Source: DATAES01 sp036493595
GTDB lineage: Bacteria; Actinomycetota; Acidimicrobiia; Acidimicrobiales; JACDCH01
Assembly: GCA_036493595.1 (NCBI GenBank)
Contig: DASXPN010000001.1
Span: forward strand, 1-64,000
DNA length: 64,000 nucleotides
Reading direction: 5' to 3'
Positions 25,698 to 33,561 of the stretch are shown here, one piece after another. Under the pieces are notes generated by a model that was not told where the DNA came from, did no database searches, and was given only the letters and a program-made list of their open reading frames with translations. Numbering within the stretch: position 1 is the first letter of the stretch; each line of letters begins with the position of its first letter. The translations under genes were made by a program, and so were the position numbers.

Positions 25698-26462
25698 ATA
25701 GGGCGTGACGTAGGCGCCGGAGATGCCGCCGTCCACGAGGAAGGTGGCGGCGGTGATGAACGATGCATCGTCGCTGGCGAGGAACGACGCCGCCGCGGCG
25801 ATTTCGGTGGCCTCGGCAAACCGTCCCATCGGGATGTGCACGAGCCGGCGAGCGGCTCGCTCCGGGTCCTTGGCGAAGAGCTCCTGCAACATCGGCGTGT
25901 TCACCGGCCCCGGGCACAACGCGTTGACGCGGATGTTCTCGCGCGCGAACTGCACACCGAGCTCGCGCGACAGCGCCAGCACACCACCCTTGGAGGCCGT
26001 GTACGACACCTGTGACGTCGCCGCGCCCATGACCGCGACGAAGGACGCGGAGTTGATGATCGACCCGCCACCGCGCGCCTGCATCCGCGGGATGGCGTGG
26101 CGGCAGCACAGGTAGACGGACGTGAGATTCACTTCTTGCACCCGCCGCCAGATCTCGATGCCGGTATCGAGGATCGAGTCGTCCTCTGGTGGAGAGATGC
26201 CGGCGTTGTGGAACGAGATGTCAATGCCGCCGCACTCGTCGACGGCGGCGGCGAACATCGCCTCGACTTCGGGCTCCGACGTGACGTCGGCGTGCACATA
26301 GAGGCCGCGGATCTCGTCCGCCGCGGCGCGTCCGCTGGCATCGTCGACGTCGACGCACACCACTCGCGCGCCATCCGCGGCGAACCGGCGAACGCTGGCG
26401 AGCCCGATGCCGCTGCCCGCGCCGGTCACCACCGCGACCTTGCCGTCGAGCCGACCGGTCAC
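25695..26462 (-). CDS. Short-chain dehydrogenase/reductase (SDR), classical type
   Basis: 255 residues. Nucleotide-binding VTGAGSGIGLA near the N-terminus, NAG motif in FHNAGISPPE, catalytic Ser in INSASFVAVMG, and YxxxK in SYTASKGG. It should reduce or oxidise a hydroxyl/keto group with NAD(P)(H); an acidic residue (VCVDVDD) after the second strand favours NAD(H). GTG start, 31 nt downstream of the glutamine-synthetase-like gene on the same strand. Confidence 0.92.
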   Translation of the reverse strand: MTGRLDGKVAVVTGAGSGIGLASVRRFAADGARVVCVDVDDASGRAAADEIRGLYVHADVTSEPEVEAMFAAAVDECGGIDISFHNAGISPPEDDSILDTGIEIWRRVQEVNLTSVYLCCRHAIPRMQARGGGSIINSASFVAVMGAATSQVSYTASKGGVLALSRELGVQFARENIRVNALCPGPVNTPMLQELFAKDPERAARRLVHIPMGRFAEATEIAAAASFLASDDASFITAATFLVDGGISGAYVTPY

Positions 26463-26493
26463 GGTCTGACCGCCATTCGTCTCACCATTCGAC

Positions 26494-27906
26494 TCACAGC
26501 CGTTCGAAACCCCGGTAGCGCTCCCAGTCCGTCACCGCGGCGTCGAACGCCGCCAGCTCGACTCGCGCCATGTTGGCGTAATGGTCGACGACATCGTCAC
26601 CGAACGCGTGACGTGCGATCGCGCTGCACCTCCACAGATCGAGCGCCTCGCGCAGCGTCGTCGGGACATGGGGACCGTCGGCGAGATACGCGTTCGAGTC
26701 ACACGGCGGTTCGAGGGGAAGCTCTTGTTCGATGCCGTGCAGTCCCGCGGCGATCAGCGCGGCGACGGCGAGGTAGGGGTTGACGTCCGCGCCCGGCACG
26801 CGATGTTCCATGCGGAGCGACTCGCCGTGCCCGACCACGCGCACGGCGCACGTTCGGTTGTCCCGTCCCCAACGCAGCGCCGTCGGCGCGAACGTGCCGG
26901 GTTGGTAACGCTTGTAGGAGTTGACGTTCGGGGCGAGGAAGACGCCGAGCTCGCGGGTGGTGGCCAAATTCCCCGCGATGAACTGTTCCATCACCCGCGC
27001 CATGCCGTCGTGCGCCGCCATCACCGGCGCACCGTCGCCGTCACGCAGGCTCAGATGGATGTGGCAGGAGCTGCCTTCGCGCTCGTCGAGCTTGGCCATG
27101 AAGGTGATGGCCATGTGCTCCTGCGCGGCGATCTCCTTCGCGCCGGTCTTGTACAGCGCGTGGTTGTCGCACGTGACGAGTGCCTCGTCGTAGCGAAACG
27201 TGATCTCGTGCTGCCCGAGATTGCACTCACCCTTCGCGGACTCGACCACCATCGCCGCGCCGTCCATCGAGTTGCGAATGCGGCGCAGCAGGGGCTCGAC
27301 GCGTGATGTCGCGAGGATCGAGTAGTCGGCGTTGTACTGGTTCGCCGGGGTGAGGTCGCGGTAGCCCTTCGACCACGCGTCCTCGTACGTGTCCGTGACG
27401 ACGATGAACTCGAGCTCGGTGCCGACCATTGCCGTCCAGCCGCGCTCGGCCAGCCGGTCGAGTTGGCGACGCAGCACTTGGCGCGGTGACGGTGCGACCG
27501 GCACGCCGCCGTTCCACGCCACATCGCTGAGCACAAGGGCGGTGCCGTCGTGCCACGGGATCGTGCGCAACGTGTCGAGGTCGGGCACCAGCGCGAAGTC
27601 GCCGTAGCCGAGCTCCCACGACGACATCGCGTAGCCGTCGACCGTCGCCATGTCGACATCGACGGCGAGAAGGTAGTTACACGCCTCAGTGCCGTGCGCG
27701 AGCACATCGTCGAGGAAGAAGCGGGCGTGCACTCGTTTGCCTTGCAGACGCCCTTGCATGTCGGTGCACGCAATGAGGACAGTGTCGACCTCACCGCGCT
27801 CGACGGCGGCGCGCAGCTCTTCGACGGTCAGCAGCCCGCGCCGCTCCACATGCGCACCATATGCCAACGCGACCAACGCCCCGCGCTGGGCGGGGCGTTG
27901 GTCCAT
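26494..27906 (-). CDS. Glutamine-synthetase-family protein (GlnA-like ligase)
   Basis: 470 residues from the ATG at 27906. The N-terminus TVEELRAAVERGEVDTVLIA and TDMQGRLQGKRVHARFF fits the GS beta-grasp, and CHIHLSLRDGDG, NSYKRYQPGTFAPTALRWG and RMEHRVPGADVNPYLAVAAL match the catalytic domain. The family includes gamma-glutamyl-polyamine/monoamine ligases as well as true GS; the MEHRVPGADVNPYL variant and the neighbouring SDR favour a gamma-glutamyl ligase role in amine use (inference). A GTG at 27849 would exclude a strong hairpin coded in the first 12 codons and is a serious alternative start. Confidence 0.88.
   Translation of the reverse strand: MDQRPAQRGALVALAYGAHVERRGLLTVEELRAAVERGEVDTVLIACTDMQGRLQGKRVHARFFLDDVLAHGTEACNYLLAVDVDMATVDGYAMSSWELGYGDFALVPDLDTLRTIPWHDGTALVLSDVAWNGGVPVAPSPRQVLRRQLDRLAERGWTAMVGTELEFIVVTDTYEDAWSKGYRDLTPANQYNADYSILATSRVEPLLRRIRNSMDGAAMVVESAKGECNLGQHEITFRYDEALVTCDNHALYKTGAKEIAAQEHMAITFMAKLDEREGSSCHIHLSLRDGDGAPVMAAHDGMARVMEQFIAGNLATTRELGVFLAPNVNSYKRYQPGTFAPTALRWGRDNRTCAVRVVGHGESLRMEHRVPGADVNPYLAVAALIAAGLHGIEQELPLEPPCDSNAYLADGPHVPTTLREALDLWRCSAIARHAFGDDVVDHYANMARVELAAFDAAVTDWERYRGFERL
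27873..27901. promoter_or_regulatory. Perfect 12-bp inverted repeat at the 5' end of the GS-like gene
   Basis: Two 12-nt arms (CCAACGCCCCGC and its complement) flank a 5-nt GCTGG loop, giving a very GC-rich hairpin. It lies inside the first codons if the ATG at 27906 is used, or in the leader if the GTG at 27849 is used. Its place before a nitrogen-related gene suggests a leader structure or attenuator; function is not shown. Confidence 0.6.
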
Positions 27907-27943
27907 GGGCATCAGTTGTGCCGGCCCTGGCGCCGGCCGTGGG

Positions 27944-28387
27944 TCAGATGTCGCTGCGATGCAGGATGCCGTCCACATCGCGGTGCTCGACCCGGTCACC
28001 ACGATCGTCGGTGCGAGCGGCGACCGGCTCGCGGTCACGAAGGTCGACGGTCTCGCGATCGTGATCGTGCTCGAGGTCACGACGGTCGTTGTGCGCGTTC
28101 ATGGCGTCGATCTCGCTCTGGCGCTCAGCCGCCAACCGGTCGCGCTCCTCGACGATGGCGCGCCGTTCACGACGCCGTGCGCGTGAGCGTCCGAAGCCGT
28201 CCACCATCATGAAGACGCCGAGGACGCCGACGAGCGCGGTGATCACACCGACTACGAAGGCGGCTGACGGGCTCGAGGTCCACACCTGGCTGAAGGCCTC
28301 GAGATTGACTTGCTGCGAATTCTGAACAGCGATGTCGATGCCGACCGTGAGGGCCGCGGCCAGCAGCACGATGCCGATGATGAACAT
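27944..28387 (-). CDS. LapA-domain (DUF1049) membrane protein
   Basis: 147 residues. Two transmembrane segments: MFIIGIVLLAAALTVGIDIAV and VVGVITALVGVLGVFMMV, with an NSQQVNLEAF loop typical of LapA/DUF1049 proteins. A charged, Asp/Arg-rich, probably disordered cytoplasmic tail follows (about 70-147), longer than usual. Family members relate to envelope assembly; in Actinobacteria their role is unknown. ATG start with AGGGAGAG upstream. It is 37 nt upstream of the GS-like gene, same strand. Confidence 0.85.
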   Translation of the reverse strand: MFIIGIVLLAAALTVGIDIAVQNSQQVNLEAFSQVWTSSPSAAFVVGVITALVGVLGVFMMVDGFGRSRARRRERRAIVEERDRLAAERQSEIDAMNAHNDRRDLEHDHDRETVDLRDREPVAARTDDRGDRVEHRDVDGILHRSDI

Positions 28388-28454
28388 TGGGGTGCTCTCC
28401 CTGTTGCGGGGTTTGTGCGCTGTGCCGTTCTCTTACCCGCCAAACGGTGGTCGC

Positions 28455-28460
28455 TAGCCT
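28455..28460 (+). promoter_or_regulatory. Candidate -10 box TAGCCT of the flavin reductase gene
   Basis: TAGCCT lies 8 nt before the GTG at 28469, without an SD sequence, in the gap between the divergent LapA-like and flavin reductase genes. Confidence 0.35.
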
Positions 28461-28468
28461 CCCGATTC

Positions 28469-29032
28469 GTGGCTGCACCAGGAGGAAGCGGAGTCGTCGG
28501 CCCATTTCCCGCCGGCGTCGACAACGATGAGGCCCGCAGCGAGTACGACAAGCGGCGTCGCAGATTGCTGTGGACGTTCCCGTCCGGCCTCTACGTCATC
28601 GGTGCGCGCGAAGGCGATCGGCGCAACTGCATGACCCTGAACTGGTGCACGCAAGTGAGCTTCGATCCGAAGCTCGTCGGGGTGTCGGTCGAGAAGACGG
28701 CGTTCACGCACGAGCTCATCGATGCCGGCGGCGCGTTCACGATCAACACGATCGACCGCGAGGATCGTGCGATCGTGCGGAAGTTCACGAAGCCGGTCAC
28801 CGTGGATCTCACCGCGTCGACGGTCAACGAGTTTCCGTTCCACGATGGTCCCGCCACCGGCGTGCCCGTGCTCGCTCAAGCGGTTGCGTTCGTGGAATGC
28901 GGCGTGCGCCAGACGGTCGACTGCGGCGACCACACGTTCTTCATCGGTGAGGTCGTCAACGCCGTCTTCCAGAAGGACGAGGAGACCGGTGTCCTCCGCA
29001 TGGAGGACACCCGCATGAGCTACGGCGGATGA
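28469..29032 (+). CDS. Flavin reductase-like (FMN-binding split barrel) protein
   Basis: 187 residues. The block WTFPSGLYVIGAREGDRRNCMTLNWCTQVSFDPKLVGVSVEK matches the flavin-reductase-like domain: FMN-binding loop MTLNWCTQVSF, then HTFFIGEVVNAVF. It likely reduces or carries FMN with NAD(P)H, or acts as an F420/FMN-dependent oxidoreductase component. GTG start; the ATG of the PHP gene overlaps its stop. Call of the fold is firm; partner unknown. Confidence 0.87.
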   Translation: MAAPGGSGVVGPFPAGVDNDEARSEYDKRRRRLLWTFPSGLYVIGAREGDRRNCMTLNWCTQVSFDPKLVGVSVEKTAFTHELIDAGGAFTINTIDREDRAIVRKFTKPVTVDLTASTVNEFPFHDGPATGVPVLAQAVAFVECGVRQTVDCGDHTFFIGEVVNAVFQKDEETGVLRMEDTRMSYGG

Positions 29033-29957
29033 CCGACCCGCAAGCCGGCGCCCAACCTGCCGCGCTGCCCGGCGACAACCACGTCCATACGGAATGGTCG
29101 TGGGACGCGGTCGCCGGGTCGATGGAGGGCTCGTGTGCGCGGGCGCTCGAGCTCGGGCTGCCGTCGATCGCGTTCACCGAACATGTCGACCTGACTCGAT
29201 GGGTGCTGACCAGGAAGCAAGCGGCGCGCACCTCGCCGGATCGAGTTGATGGCGACGGCCGGTTCGAACCACCGCGGCTCGACGTCGACGGCTACCTCGC
29301 CTGTGTCGAACGCTGCCGCGACCGCTTTCCCGATCTCCGCATCCTGTCCGGGGTCGAGCTCGGCGAACCGCACTGGTTCGAGGACGAGATCGACACGCTG
29401 CTCTCGCACGGGGCGTTCGACCGTGTGCTCGGGTCGATGCATTCGGTCGAGCTCGACGACGGACCGTGGGTCGTCGACGCGCTGTACGGCGACGACGCCC
29501 CGCCCGACCTCGACCCGTCGTCGGTCGTGCGCGGCTACTTGCAGGAGACGGTGCGGATGGTCGAGTCATCCGCTGTGTTCGCGGTGCTCGCGCACATCGA
29601 CTACCCGGTGCGCCACTGGCCCTCCGACGGTCCCGCGTTCGATCCGTTCGACTTCGAGGACGAGTTCCGGCCGTGCTCCGCGCCTTGGCGTCTTCGGGAC
29701 GCGCGCTCGAGATCAACACGGTGGTGCCGTTGCGATCGGAGATCGTGTGCTGGTGGTACGAGGCCGGCGGGCAGGCGGTGTCGTTCGGCAGCGACGCGCA
29801 CGTGCCTGATGTGGTCGCGCGCCGCTTCGCCGATGCGAGCGCGATGGTCGAGGCTCAGGGCTTCCGACCGGGTCGCGATCCGTACGATTTCTGGCGGCGC
29901 CGGCCCGCCGCTCCGCCGCCCCGTCCTGCCCGGCCTACTCCCAGTAGCGCCGCATGA
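29029..29957 (+). pseudogene. PHP-domain phosphoesterase (histidinol-phosphatase-like), frameshifted
   Basis: The first frame codes for a PHP protein: DNHVHTEWSWDAVAGSMEGS (metal His pair), FTEHVDLTRWV, GVELGEPHWFEDEI, LGSMHSVELDDGPWV and AHIDYPVRHWP. After FEDEFR near 29670 the reading moves to the next frame, where ALEINTVVPLRSEIVCWWYEAGGQAVSFGSDAHVPD completes the PHP C-terminus. One missing G in a run of two restores the frame, so a real -1 mutation or a sequencing/assembly error are both possible. As written, the product would end with scrambled sequence. Start ATG overlaps the flavin reductase stop. Confidence 0.82.
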
Positions 29958-30441
29958 GCTCGCGTGCCCAGGCAGGCTGGCGTAGCTCACCGCGCGGACC
30001 GAACTCGGTCATGTAGGGCTTGAGGTCGAGCACTGGCGTCCCGTCGATGGCGTCGAGCCCGCGCACGTGCACCTCGAGTCCATCCACCGCGACCAGTTCG
30101 CAGGTGGTGACACCGATGCGGTTGGGTCGCGCTTTCGCGCGCTGGGCGAAGATCCCGACTTCGGGCCAGTCGCACCGCCCGCGTGGATGGCGGGCGCCGA
30201 GGTTCACGTCGCCGGTTTCGACGAGATGGAACAGGTAGACGACGTCGACATGTGAGAACTCCTCGAGCCCCGCGAGCACCGATGGCGTGAAGCGATCGCG
30301 GTCGAGCACGATGGTCGCCTCGCTCGCGCCCCAGTCGTCGTCAGTCGGCTCGGCTCGCCCACCGCGCACGCACCCGATCGGACGCATCTCGATGCCAGCC
30401 GTCGTCTCGTCCACGCCGGTCTCGTCCGCCGTCCCGTCCAT
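29935..30441 (-). CDS. trmO: tRNA (N6-threonylcarbamoyl-A37) methyltransferase, TrmO/TsaA family
   Basis: 168 residues. RPIGCVRGGRAEP opens the TsaA/UPF0066 fold; FSHVDVVYLFHLVE, HPRGRCDWPEVGIFAQRAKARPNRIGVT and GTPVLDLKPYMTEF are the family's conserved blocks. TrmO methylates t6A37 of tRNA-Thr with SAM (family knowledge). ATG at 30441, followed by an acidic 15-residue N-terminal extension. Its 3' end overlaps the end of the PHP gene by 23 nt, convergent. Confidence 0.88.
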   Translation of the reverse strand: MDGTADETGVDETTAGIEMRPIGCVRGGRAEPTDDDWGASEATIVLDRDRFTPSVLAGLEEFSHVDVVYLFHLVETGDVNLGARHPRGRCDWPEVGIFAQRAKARPNRIGVTTCELVAVDGLEVHVRGLDAIDGTPVLDLKPYMTEFGPRGELRQPAWARELMRRYWE

Positions 30442-30484
30442 GCCGCCGACGCTATTGCCCAGCGCGGCGCGGCTGCTCTCCGAA

Positions 30485-30528
30485 CTCCGGGTCCATTGCG
30501 GGGTCATGGCGCCGGAATAGACCCGGAG
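30485..30528. repeat. Dispersed palindromic element, copy 3 (degenerate centre)
   Basis: CTCCGGGTC at one end pairs with GACCCGGAG at the other; the inner part has the ATTGCGGGG half but mismatches in the second half. It shares 23 nt of one arm with copies 1 and 2. Placed between divergent trmO and dioxygenase genes. Confidence 0.65.
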
Positions 30529-30587
30529 ATCGCCAGGTGCCGGAGTCGCAAGGTGCCGGAGATCGCGCCGTGCGCGAGGCTCGGGCC

Positions 30588-31436
30588 ATGGCAGTGACTC
30601 GTGCAGTGCAGACCCTCGACTCGACGGCGGATGCCGACGCCGTCGCCGCGGTGTTGGCCGAGGACGGTTGCGTCGTGGTCGACCGGCTCGTGGCGCCCGA
30701 CACGATGGATCGGATCCACGAGGAGCTGGCACCGCACCTCGACGCGACCGGGGCCGGCCCCGACGAGTTCAGCGGGTTCAACACTCGCCGCACCGGCTGC
30801 CTGCTCGCTCGGTCGCGAAGCTTTCACCCGATCGCCGCCCACCCGCTCGTGCTCGGGACCCTCGACCGTGTGCTCGGCGTCCACTCGACGAATTACCAAC
30901 TGCATCTCACGCAAGTGATCGACATCGGCCCGGACGAGCCCGCGCAGCTCGTCCATCGCGATCAGTGGGCGTTCGACTTCTTCCCCTTTCCGCAGGGTTA
31001 CGAGGTCGAGTGCCACACGATGTGGGCGATGTCCGACTTCACGGAGGAGAACGGCGCCACCCGCGTCATCACGGGCAGTCATCAATGGGAGGACAAGCTG
31101 CGTCCCGGCCACGAGCAGACCGTTCCCGCCGAGATGGCGAAAGGATCGGTGTTCGTCTACGTCGGGTCCGTGTACCACGGTGGCGGCGCCAACCGGTCCG
31201 CCGAGCATCGCCTCGGCATCAACGTCGGTTACACGTTGGCGTGGCTGCGCCAAGAGGAGAACCAGTACCTCGCTTGCCCGCCCGATGTCGCGCGCGAGCT
31301 GCCGGTCGAGCTGGCCAAGCTGGCGGGGTACAGCCGCGGGGCGTACGCGCTCGGTTACTTCGGCGATCTGCAGGACCCGATCGAAGCGGTCCACGGGCGC
31401 GCTGCCGGCCAGGTCGGGTTCGCTGCCGCGCCTTGA
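30588..31436 (+). CDS. Phytanoyl-CoA dioxygenase (PhyH)-family Fe(II)/2-oxoglutarate oxygenase
   Basis: 282 residues. The HxD iron motif is LVHRDQWAFDFF, with the distal His in GSVYHGGGANRS and a 2-oxoglutarate Arg in AEHRLGINVGYTLAW. VFVYVGSVYHGG and RVITGSHQWED match the PhyH family. It should hydroxylate a small substrate using O2 and 2-oxoglutarate; actinobacterial members act on fatty acyl, antibiotic or phosphonate-like substrates. ATG at 30588 is chosen; an upstream in-frame start at 30537 would put the repeat's tail into the protein. Confidence 0.9.
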   Translation: MAVTRAVQTLDSTADADAVAAVLAEDGCVVVDRLVAPDTMDRIHEELAPHLDATGAGPDEFSGFNTRRTGCLLARSRSFHPIAAHPLVLGTLDRVLGVHSTNYQLHLTQVIDIGPDEPAQLVHRDQWAFDFFPFPQGYEVECHTMWAMSDFTEENGATRVITGSHQWEDKLRPGHEQTVPAEMAKGSVFVYVGSVYHGGGANRSAEHRLGINVGYTLAWLRQEENQYLACPPDVARELPVELAKLAGYSRGAYALGYFGDLQDPIEAVHGRAAGQVGFAAAP

Positions 31437-32038
31437 CCGGCGGGACCGGCCGAACTGACGCGACCGGCTGGACCGGCGCCGTCCTCGTCGGAGGTGCCAG
31501 CCGGCGCATGGGCCGGGACAAGGCGACGCTGCCGATCGACGGCGTGCCGATGGCGGCGCGGGTGGCCGCGGCGCTCACTCGTGCGGGAGCGACGGACGTG
31601 TGGTGCGTCGGTTCAGGCATGGCCGACATCGATCGGCGGCGGCGCACGATCGCCGACGATCATCCGGGGCAGGGTCCGCTCGGGGGCTTGCTCACCGCGT
31701 TGCGGCACGCGGCGGACGACCTTGTCGTCGTGCTCGCGTGCGATCTGCTCGAACCCTCGTCGGACGCGATCGCCGACCTCGTCGCCGCTGCTCCTGGGCA
31801 TGCGGCGACGGTCCCGATGGTCGACGGTTCGAAGCAATGGCTGCACGCGGCCTGGTCTCGGAGCCGGTGCATCGAGGCGCTGACCGCGTCCTTCGAGCAG
31901 GGTGAACGCTCGGTCTGGAGGGCGGCGGCTGACCTCGATGTCCACGTCGTCGAGGCGTCCGGGCCGGGCTTCGCCGATGCGGACGTGCCCGCTGATCTAC
32001 CGGCGGGCACGTCGCCCGCCGCGGCGCCGGGGAGCTGA
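31433..32038 (+). CDS. mobA: Molybdenum cofactor guanylyltransferase-like nucleotidyltransferase (MobA type)
   Basis: 201 residues. GTP-binding start VLVGGASRRMGRDKATLPI is the MobA/CTP-transferase signature; GPLGGLLTALRHA and VVLACDLLEPSSDA (metal Asp) follow. It should attach GMP to molybdopterin. No other molybdenum cofactor gene is seen nearby. The start is a rare TTG whose first bases overlap the previous stop (TTGA), giving LTGGTGRTDATGW before the GTP motif; there is no better start. Confidence 0.87.
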   Translation: MTGGTGRTDATGWTGAVLVGGASRRMGRDKATLPIDGVPMAARVAAALTRAGATDVWCVGSGMADIDRRRRTIADDHPGQGPLGGLLTALRHAADDLVVVLACDLLEPSSDAIADLVAAAPGHAATVPMVDGSKQWLHAAWSRSRCIEALTASFEQGERSVWRAAADLDVHVVEASGPGFADADVPADLPAGTSPAAAPGS

Positions 32039-32049
32039 TCGGCGACCGG

Positions 32050-32055
32050 TAACGT
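32050..32055 (+). promoter_or_regulatory. Candidate -10 box TAACGT of the rhodanese gene
   Basis: TAACGT lies 6 nt before the GTG at 32062 and 11 nt after the MobA-like stop. A leaderless start is inferred from spacing and from the lack of SD. Confidence 0.33.
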
Positions 32056-32061
32056 GAGCCG

Positions 32062-32379
32062 GTGCCCGTCCCGGAGATCGACATCGAGCGACTGGCCGAG
32101 CTGCGCGAACAGGGTGCGGTGCTGATCGACGTGCGCAACCCCGACGAGTTCGAGCGGTTTCGGGTGCCGGGCGCCCGGCTGATCCCACTTCCCGACGTGC
32201 CGGAGCGCATCGAGGAGATTCCGAGCGATCAGACCGTGTACGTGATCTGCGCGACAGGCAACCGCAGCAAGCGCGCGGTCGAGTTCCTCAACGCGCAAGG
32301 TCATGACACGGTCAATGTCGCGGGCGGCAGTCAGGCGTGGGCCGAGGCGGGCCATCCCGTCGAATCCGGTCCCGGGTGA
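32062..32379 (+). CDS. Single-domain rhodanese-like sulfurtransferase
   Basis: 105 residues. VLIDVRNPDEFERFRVPGA, then the active-site loop ICATGNRSKRAVEF with the catalytic Cys, and VNVAGGSQAWAEAGHPVES at the end. It should carry a persulfide for sulfur transfer or detoxification. GTG start; its stop overlaps the RNase D start (GTGA), so the two are co-translated. Short single-domain type, as in GlpE/PspE. Confidence 0.92.
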   Translation: MPVPEIDIERLAELREQGAVLIDVRNPDEFERFRVPGARLIPLPDVPERIEEIPSDQTVYVICATGNRSKRAVEFLNAQGHDTVNVAGGSQAWAEAGHPVESGPG

Positions 32380-33545
32380 GCCACTGGTGGATCGACAGCG
32401 CCGACGAGCTCGATCGGCTCGTCGAGGCGCTGCGCCCTGAACCTGCGATCGCGCTCGACACCGAGTTCCATCGCGAGCGCACGTACCACCCGCACGCCGC
32501 GCTGCTCCAGTTCGCGTGGGGCACTGCCGGGTCCGACACGACCACCGAGCAGATCGCGTTGGTCGACGCGCTCGCCGTCGACCTCCGACCACTGGCACCG
32601 GTCATCAGCGGCCCGGCCACGATCGTGATGCATGCCGCGGCACAAGACCTCGAGGTGCTGGCGCGCTCGTGCGGAGCGAGCCCGTGCGCGCTGTTCGACA
32701 CGCAGATCGCGGCGGGCTTCGCCGGCTACAGCAACCCGTCGCTGGCCACGCTGATCGACGGCGTGCTCGGCATTCGTCTCCCGAAAGGGGACCGCCTCGC
32801 GGACTGGCTCATCCGGCCGCTCACGGCCGATCAATGCTCGTACGCGGCGTCGGATGTCGCCCATCTCCTCGCTGTGCATCGGTGGTTGGTCGATCGGCTG
32901 ACCGGTGACGGACGCATGTCGTGGGTGGACGACGAGTGCCGCGAGATGCTCCGGCGCGGGGCCGCGCCGCGCGATCCGAACGAAGCATGGTGGCGGCTCA
33001 AAGAAGCGCGTCAGCTGCGCGGCCGCGCCATCGGTGTCGCGCAAGCGGTGGCGGCGTGGCGCGAACGACGCGCCGGCGAGACCGATCAGCCCGTGCGCCA
33101 CGTCTTGCCCGACCTCGCGCTCGTGAGCATCGCGCAACGCCCGCCGGACACCGTCGACGCGCTGCACCGTGTGCGCGGTCTCGACGAACGCCATCTCCGC
33201 GGTTCGGCGCCGACTGAATTGCTTGCGGCCGTAGCCGAAGGTCTTCGTATGCCGCGGTCCGAGTTGCGCCTGCCGCCGGCCGGCGACGTCGACCGCGAGC
33301 TACGACCGGCTGTCGCGCTGATCAGCGCGTGGATCGCGCAACTCGGCAAGCAACTCCAGATCGATACGACATTGCTCGCCACCCGGGCCGACATCGAGGC
33401 GTTGCTGCGAGGGGACGAGAGCGCGCGCCTCGCGCACGGATGGCGAGCGGACGCCCTCGGCCAGGACATCCGCCGCCTCGTCGAGGGGCGGGCGGCGCTC
33501 GCCTTCGAACCCCGCGGCGGGCTCGTCCTCGAAGACCGCGGCTGA
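32376..33545 (+). CDS. rnd: Ribonuclease D
   Basis: 389 residues. Exonuclease motifs: IALDTEFHRERTYHP (Exo I), VMHAAAQDLEVLAR (Exo II), CSYAASDVAHLLAVH (Exo III with Tyr and Asp); then the HRDC domain VSIAQRPPDTVDALHRVRG. It trims the 3' ends of stable RNAs such as tRNA precursors. GTG start; normal length. It converges with the GH13 gene with 16 nt between their ends. Confidence 0.95.
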   Translation: MSHWWIDSADELDRLVEALRPEPAIALDTEFHRERTYHPHAALLQFAWGTAGSDTTTEQIALVDALAVDLRPLAPVISGPATIVMHAAAQDLEVLARSCGASPCALFDTQIAAGFAGYSNPSLATLIDGVLGIRLPKGDRLADWLIRPLTADQCSYAASDVAHLLAVHRWLVDRLTGDGRMSWVDDECREMLRRGAAPRDPNEAWWRLKEARQLRGRAIGVAQAVAAWRERRAGETDQPVRHVLPDLALVSIAQRPPDTVDALHRVRGLDERHLRGSAPTELLAAVAEGLRMPRSELRLPPAGDVDRELRPAVALISAWIAQLGKQLQIDTTLLATRADIEALLRGDESARLAHGWRADALGQDIRRLVEGRAALAFEPRGGLVLEDRG

Positions 33546-33561
33546 CGCCCGACGAAGACGG

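Noticed and set aside
31433..31700. A start for the MobA-like gene other than TTG
   Set aside because: No ATG or GTG lies between the stop of the dioxygenase and the GTP-binding motif in this frame.
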